A DNA stretch of 64,000 nucleotides from Calycina herbarum (lineage: Eukaryota > Ascomycota > Leotiomycetes > Helotiales > Pezizellaceae). Position 1 is the stretch's first letter. Each line of letters opens with the position of its first letter. The translations under genes were made by a program, and so were the position numbers. Below the pieces are notes generated by a model that did no database searches, was not told the origin of the DNA, and saw only the letters and a list, made by a program, of their open reading frames with translations. Below, one piece after another: positions 12,101 through 22,388 of the stretch. The stretch spans positions 419,662-483,661 of the forward strand of contig LLEY01000031.1 of the NCBI GenBank assembly GCA_001414485.1. Direction: 5' to 3'.

Positions 12101-14393
12101 ACGTAGTTTATTATCGAGTCGTCTATATTATCGAGTTGTCTACTAAAAATATATATAAAAAACGTCTATACAACCCTAGTAAAAATCTATAATTCTTAAT
12201 AAAAATTAATAAAATTAAAAAATCTACTTTATTACTAACGTGTTTTATTACTTAGCAAGCTATATTACTTAGTAAGCTACTTTTCTAGACCTCTTAACTA
12301 CTAAACCTTATAATACTACTAAATCAAGCTTAAAACAGTTAATTTAAATCGGAGTCTAATAAACTAGATATATCTACAGCTTCTAAGTAGGTTCTTATAT
12401 TATAGCTAGGTTTATAACAGATACTATAGACCTGACCAGTCGTATAGCACTACTTCGACAAACCCTCGCTAACATCTTCGTCGTATCTTTTTTCTTTAAC
12501 TAAGCTCTTATCTTTTAAAAGCTACTCTATCTATAATCTAGTAAGAAGTCTAGAATCCTATAAACGAGTTCTTTTTACACGTCGCTACTTTAAAAGGACT
12601 TTATTTACCTCTTTAAGCGTCTTAATTCTATTAGTTATAAGCGTTAACTTATAGTTAATCGCGACTATAGCCTTTACTAGCTAGTCGATAGTAGTAATAA
12701 TTAGAGTTAGCAAGCTTTCCTAGTACTTAGCTACCTAATCTTTAATTAGAGTAGACTAGGAAATAGCTTTAATTGTATTCTTTAGCATCTAGGAGACCTA
12801 AGGTTAGAGTAAACTAGGAGGTGTTCTATAGAGAGAAGGCGTCTATAAACAAATATCTAGCTTTAATATTACTACTTATAGGTTCTAAGGTACTAGGCTA
12901 GACCCTTAGAAGCTACCTTTAACGTTTTTTTCTATAAAAACTATAGTAAAGGCTGCTTTAAACGTAGGAAAGAACTCGTCCTTAGTAATATATATAATTT
13001 AAAGCTAGACTAGATATAATATCTAGTTACTATATACCTGTTTTAATAAGCTAAATAAGCCGACGTTAAGAGGCTAAGTTAAGTGCGAAGAATAAGGAGG
13101 TAGGTATAGTAGTATTATATCGTTTTCCTTATAGTATTTATTAAACTTAGTATTAACGTAGCTCTTATAACTGTCTAATATAAGCATCTGATAACGGCTA
13201 ACTCAACGTACCTGAGTTACTTAATTAAAGTGTTTAAGCTATTCTAAACCTATATTATTATTAGTCTAACTGTTTTAAGTTATTTTAATAACCTAATCTG
13301 CTAGTATATTACTATTCTAGTACTAAGGCGTAAGGTGAAATCGACCTTAAACGTATAGAAAAGAGGGTACTATATAGCTGTCTACTATAACTGTATAAAT
13401 CGCTATAGCTTATTCCCGATTACTAGGCTAAATAAGCTTTAGATTAGACTATTAATTAGAGTATATAACAACTGTCTTTCCGTCGATTATACCTATTATA
13501 AAGCTAGTCTTGTCGAAGTTATAGAAATCAGAGTCTTAGATCCTATACTTTATATATATATTCGTAACTAATTAAAACCACGTGCTTAATATGTCTAGAT
13601 CTTCTAAGAGGGCTCTCTAGTAGTCGTAGGCGCGAGAAAGACGTATAGAAAGCTCTAGTCGTCGTTGAATAAAGCGAGAGGTCTAGCACTTCCTAACACG
13701 TTATACGCTACGCTTGTCTATTAGAAGGTCGACTATATCTTATATATCTGCTCTCTAGGGCGAAAACCCTCTAGTATCTTAGTTAAGAATATATTAAATA
13801 ATCGCCTCCTCTTCTACTAGAGTTAGATTCGGCTGCCTATGTTAGGTGTCTATCTATAAGGTATAACTAGCTATTCTATACTATAATGTCGATCAAGGGA
13901 TGTTAAACTGCTTTACTAGCTTACGTTAGCTTAAACGCGGGTTCGTTCGCTTTACTTCGATCGTAAGAGTAATTTAAGCTTTAATTATTTATGTTTAAGT
14001 TATTTTAATATAAAGAATCGCGTCTTATAGTTAGATAGTTAGTAGTAGGGAAAAATAGCTCGCTAAGTAATATGGCTCGCTAAGTAATAAAACACGTTAT
14101 ATAAATAAGTAATATTAAAAATTTTAAACGCTTACTAGCTATAACTAACGATTCGCTTAAAATTACCTCTGTATTTATTGATTTTTTTTAATTTTTTTAA
14201 TAACTTAGCTATTATAATTAGTTAGTATCTAAGATTTCTAATATTATTTATATATATAGTAATAAAGTAAGGTTTTTAATTTTATTAATTTTTATTAAGA
14301 ATTATAGATTTTTACTAGAGTTATATAGACGTTTTTTATATATATTTTTAGTAGACGACTCGATGATATAGACGACTTGATAATAAACCACGT
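12101..14393. mobile_element. MITE with long inverted repeats, split by element F
   Basis: About 130-bp inverted arms begin ACGTAGTTTATTATCGAG at 12101 and, reversed, end at 14393, with TA duplications at 12099-12100 and 14394-14395. Removing the inserted element at 12238-14097 leaves about 431 bp with no coding capacity. The ACGT end, TA target and 17-bp direct repeat within the terminus match the pogo elements of this window, so it is probably a non-autonomous derivative moved by such a transposase. Confidence 0.85.
12238..14097 (-). mobile_element. Fot1/pogo-like transposon F (1860 bp), inverted copy of E
   Basis: The termini and body are the reverse complement of element E at 9421-11280, with identical length and TA duplications at 12236-12237 and 14098-14099. 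The transposase is on the minus strand with the NFDET block at about 13500-13520. Differences between E and F are mostly RIP-type transitions. It sits inside the MITE. Confidence 0.9.
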
Positions 14394-14395
14394 TA

Positions 14396-14522
14396 TATAT
14401 AATATATATAAAGCTAATAAAGCTAAAAAGTAGTTATAATAATTAGATAAGAAGGAAGAAGAGGAGGTAGCCGAGGCGCGCCGAAAGGCAAGGCCCAGGC
14501 TTAGGCAGTTTTAAGAAGGCGC
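14396..14522 (+). mobile_element. Probable LINE 3' coding fragment left of the Gypsy insertion
   Basis: The plus strand reads a Lys/Glu/Arg-rich stretch (LDKKEEEEVAEARRKARPR) that is interrupted at 14522 by the Gypsy LTR and continues at 21249 after the target duplication. The continuation ends in a (TAA)n tail, which suggests a non-LTR element. The family is not identified. A pogo-type C-terminus is an alternative. Confidence 0.4.
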
Positions 14523-14956
14523 TGTAACGGAACTTAAACGAACTAAACAAAGATGACTAAGTCTCGAAGGTTAGTATATAGTAAGAAGTATAAATGCGCT
14601 AGATTGTTCACTTAGAAGCGAACTTGTTACTTATATTAAAGATGTTAAATAAGCTAATAAGATTAATAACTAAAGTTAAGTACGAAGCTTCTATCTAGAT
14701 AGCAGACGTGCTAGTATATATAGAAGATTCCTTCTCTATACCAGCTTGCTAGCTTAGTCGCTCCGTCGCTGCTAGACTGCTAGACCTATCGCCCTATCTA
14801 GCGAACTCTTATTATATGATTATAACTAAAAGAAATCCCTAGATTACTTAGCTAACCTAACCGATCCCTATCTATTATAAGAGTATTCTAATAGTACTTA
14901 ACCTATTAAGACGCTGCCTAGTCTTTACTTATTATATATATACGTGATTTATAACA
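14523..14956 (-). repeat. 3' LTR of the Gypsy element
   Basis: It is 434 bp and matches 20815-21248 along its whole length. It is more strongly RIP-mutated than its partner in the half corresponding to 21060-21248; for example an ATATGA here stands against ACGTGA there. Confidence 0.88.
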
Positions 14957-15069
14957 CTATCCCCTTCTTAGCTTAGCGTATTCCTACACTTAAGTACAAC
15001 CTAAGAAATATTATTAGAAGGCTAGTAGCCTTCTTTCTTTTCTAATATAAATGCTCTCTATTCCCTATA

Positions 15070-15670
15070 ACGAACTAACTACAAAGCCCTTAATAGAGTA
15101 ATTAATTTATCTAGTAAGAAAATAGCTCTATATACCTATTATAAAAACGCTAATAAGGAACACGAGTATTTTAGTCCTAGAGACTAAAAGCTATTATAGT
15201 ATAGTTGCTATACTACTATAAACAAGTCTTATAATATTTATATTATTAATCGAATACTTATAGCAAACGAGTAGGAGAGCGTCGATTCCTAGATCGAGTA
15301 GCTAGATAATAAAGAGGAGAAGAGTTATATAATTATAGCCGAGGCTATAGCTCGTATTCGTCGACTAAAGAAGTAAAAACGCTAACTCTATAAGAAGCGT
15401 TAAAGGATAATAGCTACTAGTCTTAACTCACTTAACAAGTTAGATACTACTAAAGATTTAGAAAGAAGGAAAAAAGAGAAGGAGAAAGAAAAGAAGCAGA
15501 TAGAAGAAGAGGCTACTAGGCTAGCCGCTCTCCCTACGCCCGACGTTTCCGACCCTGCCTTCGCTCTAGGCCTTAACCTAGTCTTTCTTAAGTCCTTTCC
15601 TACTAACTACGCGATATAGGTAGACTTAGGTTTCGACAATAGAACTTCTAAAGTTTCTTCGAGTACTAGC
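15070..15670 (+). pseudogene. Accessory ORF antisense to gag-pol inside the Gypsy element
   Basis: Near the 3' LTR, on the strand opposite gag-pol, a frame of about 200 codons can be read if TAG and TAA are taken as RIP products. It holds a strongly charged, probably coiled-coil segment (about 15340-15510, RIRRLKKQKRQLYKKRQR and later KEKEKEKKQIEEE) followed by PTPDVSDPAFALGLNL. Extra ORFs are known in some Gypsy elements of Botrytis (the brtn gene of Boty elements). Identity with that gene is not shown here. The antisense placement is directly visible. Confidence 0.5.
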
Positions 15671-17699
15671 TAATGTTTTTTCTAGGTTCCTAAGTATTTT
15701 CTAAATATAGGTAATCTAACTATTTTATTAAATATCTAACTTATCCTCTAATAAGTCTATAGTTAAGAATCCTCTTAACTTTATACTTAGTATTTAGATT
15801 TACTAGTTAAATTTCTATAAGTAGGGCTAGTAGTGCTCTCGGTAGTACTAGTTTAAGTAGGGATATATAGAATACTAGGTAGATGTTTATTATCCTTAGT
15901 AGTACTAATTTATAATTTAAAGGTCCTCTAACGTGTTTAATTTTAAATAGTCTAAGTTTTTTATAATCTAGTTTATTACTTAGTCTTTTTATATTAATAT
16001 TTTTCTATACTAAGTAGACTTTATCTCCCTCTTTTAGTATTAGCTTCTAACTACATCGTTTATTATAGTAGTACGTGTTTCTTTCTACTATAAATTATAG
16101 GTCCTCTATAAGTTCCTTATATAGACTCTTGATTTTTAAGACCTAAATACGAGTAAGTTAGTTATTAATAGTTATAGATAGTAGCTCTTAATATATTAAT
16201 AATTTATACTTAAAATTAGTATAGAATAGTATAATAAGTGTTATTTCTATTACTAAACTATTATAAGTAAACTATACTAAGGGTAATAGTTCTACCTAGT
16301 TGTCTTACTAGTAGTTTATATAATAACAAAGGTATGTTTTAACTACTTAATTCATCTGTTTATTTCCTTTATTTATTTAAGAGTAAAAAGCTATTAAAAG
16401 CTTTCTTTTTATACTTAATCGTTTTATAAGAGTAATCTAAAATTTTAAGGTAAAGAGCTTATCTCTGTTTAAGAGTATCTTTTTAGATAGTCTATATCTT
16501 AAGACTACTTCTTTAAGGAATATAAATACTAATTCCTTAGCTATACTTAACTCTATATATACTATAAGAATTATATATTTCATAAGTCGTTCTATAATAA
16601 CTAGGATTATATTATATTTAACTCTTATTATTAGATCTTTAGATTTTAGTAATTTAATAATAAAATCTATAGATATTAATTTCTAAGGTATCTATAGTAT
16701 TAGAGTAGTGTTTATCTATCTATAAGGAGTATAATAGGAAGCCTTATTCCTAGTATAGATATTATATTCTACTATTACTTCCTTAACTATTATAAATAAC
16801 TAATTAATATAGTAGTATTATCTTATTCTTTAGAGGGTTCTATAAATCCCTTAGTAACTATAAGTAGGTATAGTATAGTATTCTTATATAAACTCCTTTA
16901 TATACGAGCTAGGAACCTATAGTTTCCCTTTTATATACTAGTTATAACCTTTATATATATTTTAAATTTTGTCTATCTATATATTATTTATTACTACTAT
17001 TTTATATATAGTAGATACTAAGTCTCTGTTCTTAAGAGTTTTTAAGATTATAATCTTTTTATACTCTTTATCTCTCTTATATCTAGGTTTCTAACTAAGA
17101 GTATTAGTATAAGTATTTAACATTCCTTTTATATATTAAATAATAATATTAAATCCTTTTAATATCTCTAACTATTTAGTTAATCGTCTTATTATAAGTT
17201 CCTTAGTTATTATAAATGTTCTAAGATTCTTATAGTTAGATAAAACTATAACTAAGTATTTTACTAACTATAAATAGATTCTCTAGTATTCTAAGGCTAA
17301 TACTATAGTAAGTAATTCTTTATTAAAGATACTATAGTTTTATTATACTAGGTTAAATATCTTAGAATAATATATAATAGGTATAAGTTTTTCTTTATTA
17401 TTTAGCTATAAGTAAACTATATCTACTACTATATCTAAAGCGTCTATTTTAATTATATTAGGCTTATTTATATTAAAATCGTATAAAATAGGTTTTTCTA
17501 TAAACTTTGCTTTAATTTTTTAAAAAGTATCCTTTACCTATTTATTTTATATAAACTTAATAGCTTTTTTAACTAGTCTTAACATTAGTTTAGTAATCTT
17601 TATATAGTCTTAAATAAACAAATAGTAAAAGTTTATAAATCTAAGAAAGGATTATATATCTTTTATATTTTCTAGTAATTTCTAGTTTAAGACGTCTTA

Positions 17700-18330
17700 G
17701 ATCTTTGCTAGATCTATCTCTATTTTCTCTAGATTAAACACTTATCTTAGAAAAAGTGTTTAAGTTACTTTAAACTTATATTTTAAGAGTTTTAACTAAG
17801 AGTTTACTCTTATAAGTTATTATAAAACTTCTTTAATATATTCTTTATATTCTTCTTCTTTTTCTAAGAAGATTAAGATATTATCTAGGTAATATATTAC
17901 TATTACTCTTAAAAGATCTCTTAAAATATTATTATTTTATCTCTAATATATAGCTAGTATATTATAAAGTCTAAATAGCATAACTATATATTTATAAAAG
18001 CCTAATAATAAGGTAAATACTGTCTTTTATTCGTCTCTAACTTTTATTTATATAAGTTTATAAGCGTTTTATTAATCTAGTTTTATAAATTATACTACCT
18101 TACTTAACTTATCTTATAAGTACTAGCTAGGTAGTAGTAGATAAGCATCCTTAACTATAACGTAATTTACTTCTTAGTAATTAATATATACTCTCTTATC
18201 TAGGTTATCTTTCTTTTTAATAATAAGTATATTTAAAGTAATTAATAACTTAGACTTTCTAATATATCTCTTCTTAATACCTTTCTTTATATAACTTTCT
18301 ATCCTTTATAGACTTTTCTAGTTATATAAC
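17700..18330 (-). pseudogene. Gypsy reverse transcriptase core (degenerate)
   Basis: Minus-strand reading gives VVQFIKLDQQNAYKLIQIK, then FTLLLGFYKYIVMLF and IYYLDNILIFLEKEEEYKE. These are the palm motifs of Ty3/Gypsy reverse transcriptase, with the catalytic YxDD changed to YLDN and Arg/His residues lost in the RIP pattern. It lies centrally in the element, downstream (leftward) of gag. Confidence 0.8.
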
Positions 18331-20814
18331 CGAAGCTTCTACTTTAAGAAGTAATAATCCTCTTTTAATTTAATCTTATAATCCTATAAGTAATATTCTA
18401 GTAAGGCTTATAAGTCTTCTAAGTTCTTAAACAAAGCCTTAAATTCTCTATACTATATAGGTATTTTATTATCAGCTATCTTACTAACCTATAGAGGACC
18501 TTAGGCAAGGTGTCCTAGCGTCTTAGAAGAGGTGGTGCTAACCTTGTTCTAGCTTTAAAGTTATAATTATAAGCTTATATAATTATATTAACTAAAGGTT
18601 ATTATTTAAGCCTTTTAATTAATATCTAGATTATGTTTCTTAATCTATAGTATACTAAGTATCGCTTCCTTACTTCCTATTTTAATAATATTAAATTATA
18701 TATTTAAGTAGTATCTTTTAATAGTAATATTTATTAAAATAGTTTACTAGTTAATAATTCTATCTTAGTATATAATATCTATTCTATTAACTACTCCTAA
18801 GTAGTATAGCTTTATATCTTTAATTAGGATATTTAGCTTTTTCTAAGCTATTAGAGAAAGGAAATTACCTATTACTCTTAAATTAATTAAGACTTAGAGT
18901 TCCTTTTCTCTTATCTTCGCTGTTATTATAAGTTAATTTTCTCTAGAGGTAGTGTTTAATTCTTTAAATGTTAGTTAATAGAGTTCTTTTTATACTAACT
19001 CTATTTCTTAATCTATATTATATTCGTTTATCTTTTAGAAGATTATATTAAATAATTTTCTACTTCTTAGTTCTTAAAATATTACCTTAACTTTTCTAAT
19101 TAAAGTAACTATAGTATACTAGCCTCCTATTTCTAGTATAGCTTCCTTAATATTAGGTAGTATATCTAAAAAACTAGGTTTAGAGCGTCTTATAAAGTCG
19201 TTAGAACCCTGCTATTACTATAAGCTGGTTTCTTCTTATATATCTTCGACTATTTAAATATCTCCTATCTTAGGTATACTAGATAGCTTATTAGATACTG
19301 TTTATTTTAGTCTAGGTTCTTTAAATTCGATGGTTTCCCTTTTAGTAATAAGGCTTACTAAAGTTATTCTGTCTTATTTATTCTAAACTATTTTATAAGT
19401 AGTTAAAATAGTAGGGTTAATTCCTTAAGTAGAATATAGGCTCTAGAAATCAGGTTTCTAGTTTTCTATATATACTTATCTATTCTCTTTCTTAAAAGTT
19501 CTAGTAAATGCCTATATCTTACCTTATTTAAGCTTATATATTCCTGAATTTACTTCTAATAAGTTAGATATTAATTCTAATAACTCTAATAAACTTATTA
19601 ATAGTAGTAACTTATATTCTACTTAAAGAGGTAATTTATAATCTATTTCTAACTATATATTATAATATTCTTTAAGTAATAGATCCTTATTATTATTAGT
19701 ATCCTATACCTTGCTAACTTATAACTTAATTCCTTTATCTAGCTATAAGTATATAGCGTCTGTCGTCGTTTCTATAGTATTTATTTTAATTTACGTGTTA
19801 TAACCTCTAATCTTAAGTTCTTTGTCTATAAGTTCGATTTTTTCTAGTAAAGCTACTTCTTTTTAGATAGTAGTATTAGCTTATTTCTCTTTAGAGTCTT
19901 TCTTCTTACTATACTTATTTACTCTATAGCTAGGAAGACTATAGTTATAATATAAGTTCTACTTACGTCGACGATTTTACTCTTTCTAGGACAATCCTCT
20001 CTTCTAAGAGTTTTCTTTCTTAGATTCCTTTCCTAGAACTTATGATTTCTAGGTAGTATTGATTTCTATAAGGTCTCTATGATTCTTTCGTCTACTCTTT
20101 TTATATTAGTAACTATAACTTCCTTTCTTTTCTAGATTCCTTTTATAAATATAGTTGTTAATCTTAATTATATTATTTATTAATTTATTTAATATGTCTA
20201 GAAAATCCTCTTATATGATTTTATCTTTTATATTATTTTTAAGTCTATGATAGAATTGTTTATATAATACTTCGTCGTTCTATCCTATCTATATAGAGTA
20301 CTATTGAAATTATATAGTATATTTAGCGGCTAACCTCTTTTACTTAAGTGTATATAAAGCTCTAACTACCTTCTTTTTTATATTAATATCCTTAAAAGCC
20401 TAGTTAATTCTATCTTTAAACTCTTGAATATTTCTAAATAAATCTCTTATCTTCTTAGATATTTAAAGAGAGACTTTTCTTTTAGCTGTTTTATTTACCT
20501 AGTAATCTTCTAGGTAAGGTTCTAACTAGTTATAAGCTACCCTCTTAAGACGGGTAGACAACTATATAACCTAGTTAGTTTTATTTCTAAACTAAGTATA
20601 ATAAAAGTTTAAGTAGAGGGAAGCTTTTATTAAGAACTCGGCTAGTTTCTCTAGTAAGCTATTGAATAGCTTTGGAAGAGGAAGTTTCACTTCCTCTCGA
20701 AGAGTAGTGACTAGTGTAACTAGGGGGTTTACAGCTGGCTTAGGTAGAGTAGTTCTCGGAGTAGAAGAGGTTACTAATATAGTAGTAATCTTACTTCTAA
20801 GTAGGTACTTAAAG

Positions 20815-21248
20815 TATAACAGAACTTAAACGAACTAAACAAAGATGACTAAGTCTTAAAGGTTAGTATATAGTAAGAAGTATAAATATACTAGATTGTT
20901 TACTTAGAAGCGAACTTGTTACTTATATTAAAGATGTTAAATAAGCTGATAAGATTAATAACTAAAGTTAAGTACGAAGCTCCTATCTAAATAGTAGACG
21001 TACTAGTATATATAGAAGCTTCCTTCCCTATGCCAGCTTACTAGCTTGGTCGCTCCGTCGCTGCTAGACTGCTAGACCTGTCGCCCCGTCTAGCGAACTC
21101 TCATCACGTGATTATAACCAAAAGAAATCCCTGGATCGCTTAGCTAACCTAACCGATCCCTATCTGCTATAAGAGTATTCCGATAGTGCTTAACCTGTCA
21201 GGACGCCGCCTGGTCTTCACTCATCACGTGTGCACGTGATTCGTGACA
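20815..21248 (-). repeat. 5' LTR of the Gypsy element, half RIP-mutated
   Basis: This is the 434-bp partner of 14523-14956. Its inner half is AT-shifted while the outer half (about 21050-21248) keeps GC-rich unmutated bases such as CTCATCACGTG. It borders a GC-normal sequence from 21249. Confidence 0.88.
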
Positions 21249-21522
21249 GGCGCTTAAGAAGCGCCAGAGACGGTAGGCATACCCACGGCCCTTGTACTAC
21301 TAACATAAGCTTGGGCGGTTGAGCACTTCAACCTACCACCTTTCATGTCACCGAGTCGGAGAGACGAGCTCCGAATAGACAGCAGCAGGACCCGGAAGGG
21401 AGTGTCGCACGCTCGAGAGAAAGCTCGAGAAGCGACGGAGAACGAGCCGAAAGGCTTTGTAAACTAGAACAGAAGATGTACTGCTTGCTCTTAGAGCTTG
21501 GCCTACGGCCTACGCAGCGTAA

Positions 21523-21556
<34 letters not shown>

Positions 21557-21560
21557 TAGA
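21249..21560 (+). mobile_element. Unmutated LINE/SINE-like 3' end with (TAA)n tail
   Basis: About 275 bp of GC-normal sequence follows the Gypsy target duplication and ends in 11 tandem AAT/TAA units (21524-21556), a tail type common at the 3' ends of non-LTR retroelements. A short palindrome GGCGCTTAAGAAGCGCC opens the block. It is joined to 14396-14522 when the Gypsy element is removed. No RIP is evident, in contrast to everything to the left. A SINE is the main alternative to a LINE tail. Confidence 0.5.
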
Positions 21561-22388
21561 TAAGTTTTATAACTCTTAGAAGAGCTAGTTATAACGTTGT
21601 AACCTAGCTCTTATAAGACTTAGAGCTCGCTTCTTTTTATATACCTATAGTAGATATAACTAAGAGATATCTAAGTAAAAAAACCATAAGAAATTATTCG
21701 TAGTAACTATATCTAAAACTCGGAGACAATTTCTAAGAGTATAATCATTTCTAAGAGTAGATATACTCGAGAATAGATATTTCTAAGAATATATTTCCGA
21801 GAGTTTATTTCCAAGAGTATATATTTCTAAAAGAAATCTAGAACGAAACTAGAATAGTTAGTAAGTAATATAATAAAGCTATATCTATTTTAAATCTTAT
21901 ATTATAGTTTTAGTTTAAATTTAAGACTATTTTACTTAAAAGGAAATTCCGAGTGTTTTCCGTGCTAGGTACCCTTCCTAGAGCTTTCTACCTAGTAACG
22001 AGGAACGCTGGAATTATAGGCCTCTGGTACCCAAGTAACAGCGATTAGACCCTAAAAGGCTTTCAAATTGATACCTAGTTGCTTAGGGGACAACACTTAC
22101 TTTCGGAATCTTCTCTGGCCAGCCATGTTTAGCCCTTATATCTTGGCGTTGTAAGAGTTTTAGCTGCGACCTCTATAAAATCTTGCGACTATTATATTAC
22201 ACATCTTGAATTTTGTGACTATTAGTGCTGTGGTGCTTTCATCAACTGCTATCTGGAGCCCTTTTTTACGATCGACTGGAAATCTTTGGCGGAAGAACCC
22301 GAGGAAAAGGCAACACTTCCATCCCTTAAACTCCGATCATCTGACGCATCAAACAACTGCTCCAAAAACGGTCCGCACTAGCTTCTTT
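21561..22388. other. AT-rich transition zone with degenerate tandem motif
   Basis: No gene is seen. A stem-loop AGAGCTAG..CTAGCTCT lies at about 21580-21615. At 21728-21842 a motif close to ATTTCTAAGAGTATA recurs five or six times in diverged form. From about 21950 base composition returns to that of the gene region. Confidence 0.4.

Larger units (their letters stand above)
14523..21248 (-). mobile_element. Ty3/Gypsy LTR retrotransposon, full length, RIP-inactivated
   Basis: Two 434-bp LTRs (14523-14956 and 20815-21248; minus-strand ends TGTCACGAATC and TTCCGTTACA) flank a 5.86-kb body, with a 5-bp target duplication GGCGC at 14518-14522 and 21249-21253. Coding is on the minus strand: a gag-like region (about 20,700-19,900) ending in a degenerate zinc knuckle, then reverse transcriptase (about 18,300-17,700; LDxxNAY and a YYLDNIL form of YxDDIL). 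RNase H and integrase are expected toward about 16,300 but are too decayed to place. A polypurine tract AAGAAGGGGATAG on the minus strand abuts the 3' LTR at 14957. Stops are abundant. Confidence 0.9.

Noticed and set aside
21524..21556. (TAA)n array as a CRISPR or minisatellite
   Set aside because: It is a simple trinucleotide tail with no spacers. It is interpreted as a non-LTR 3' tail.
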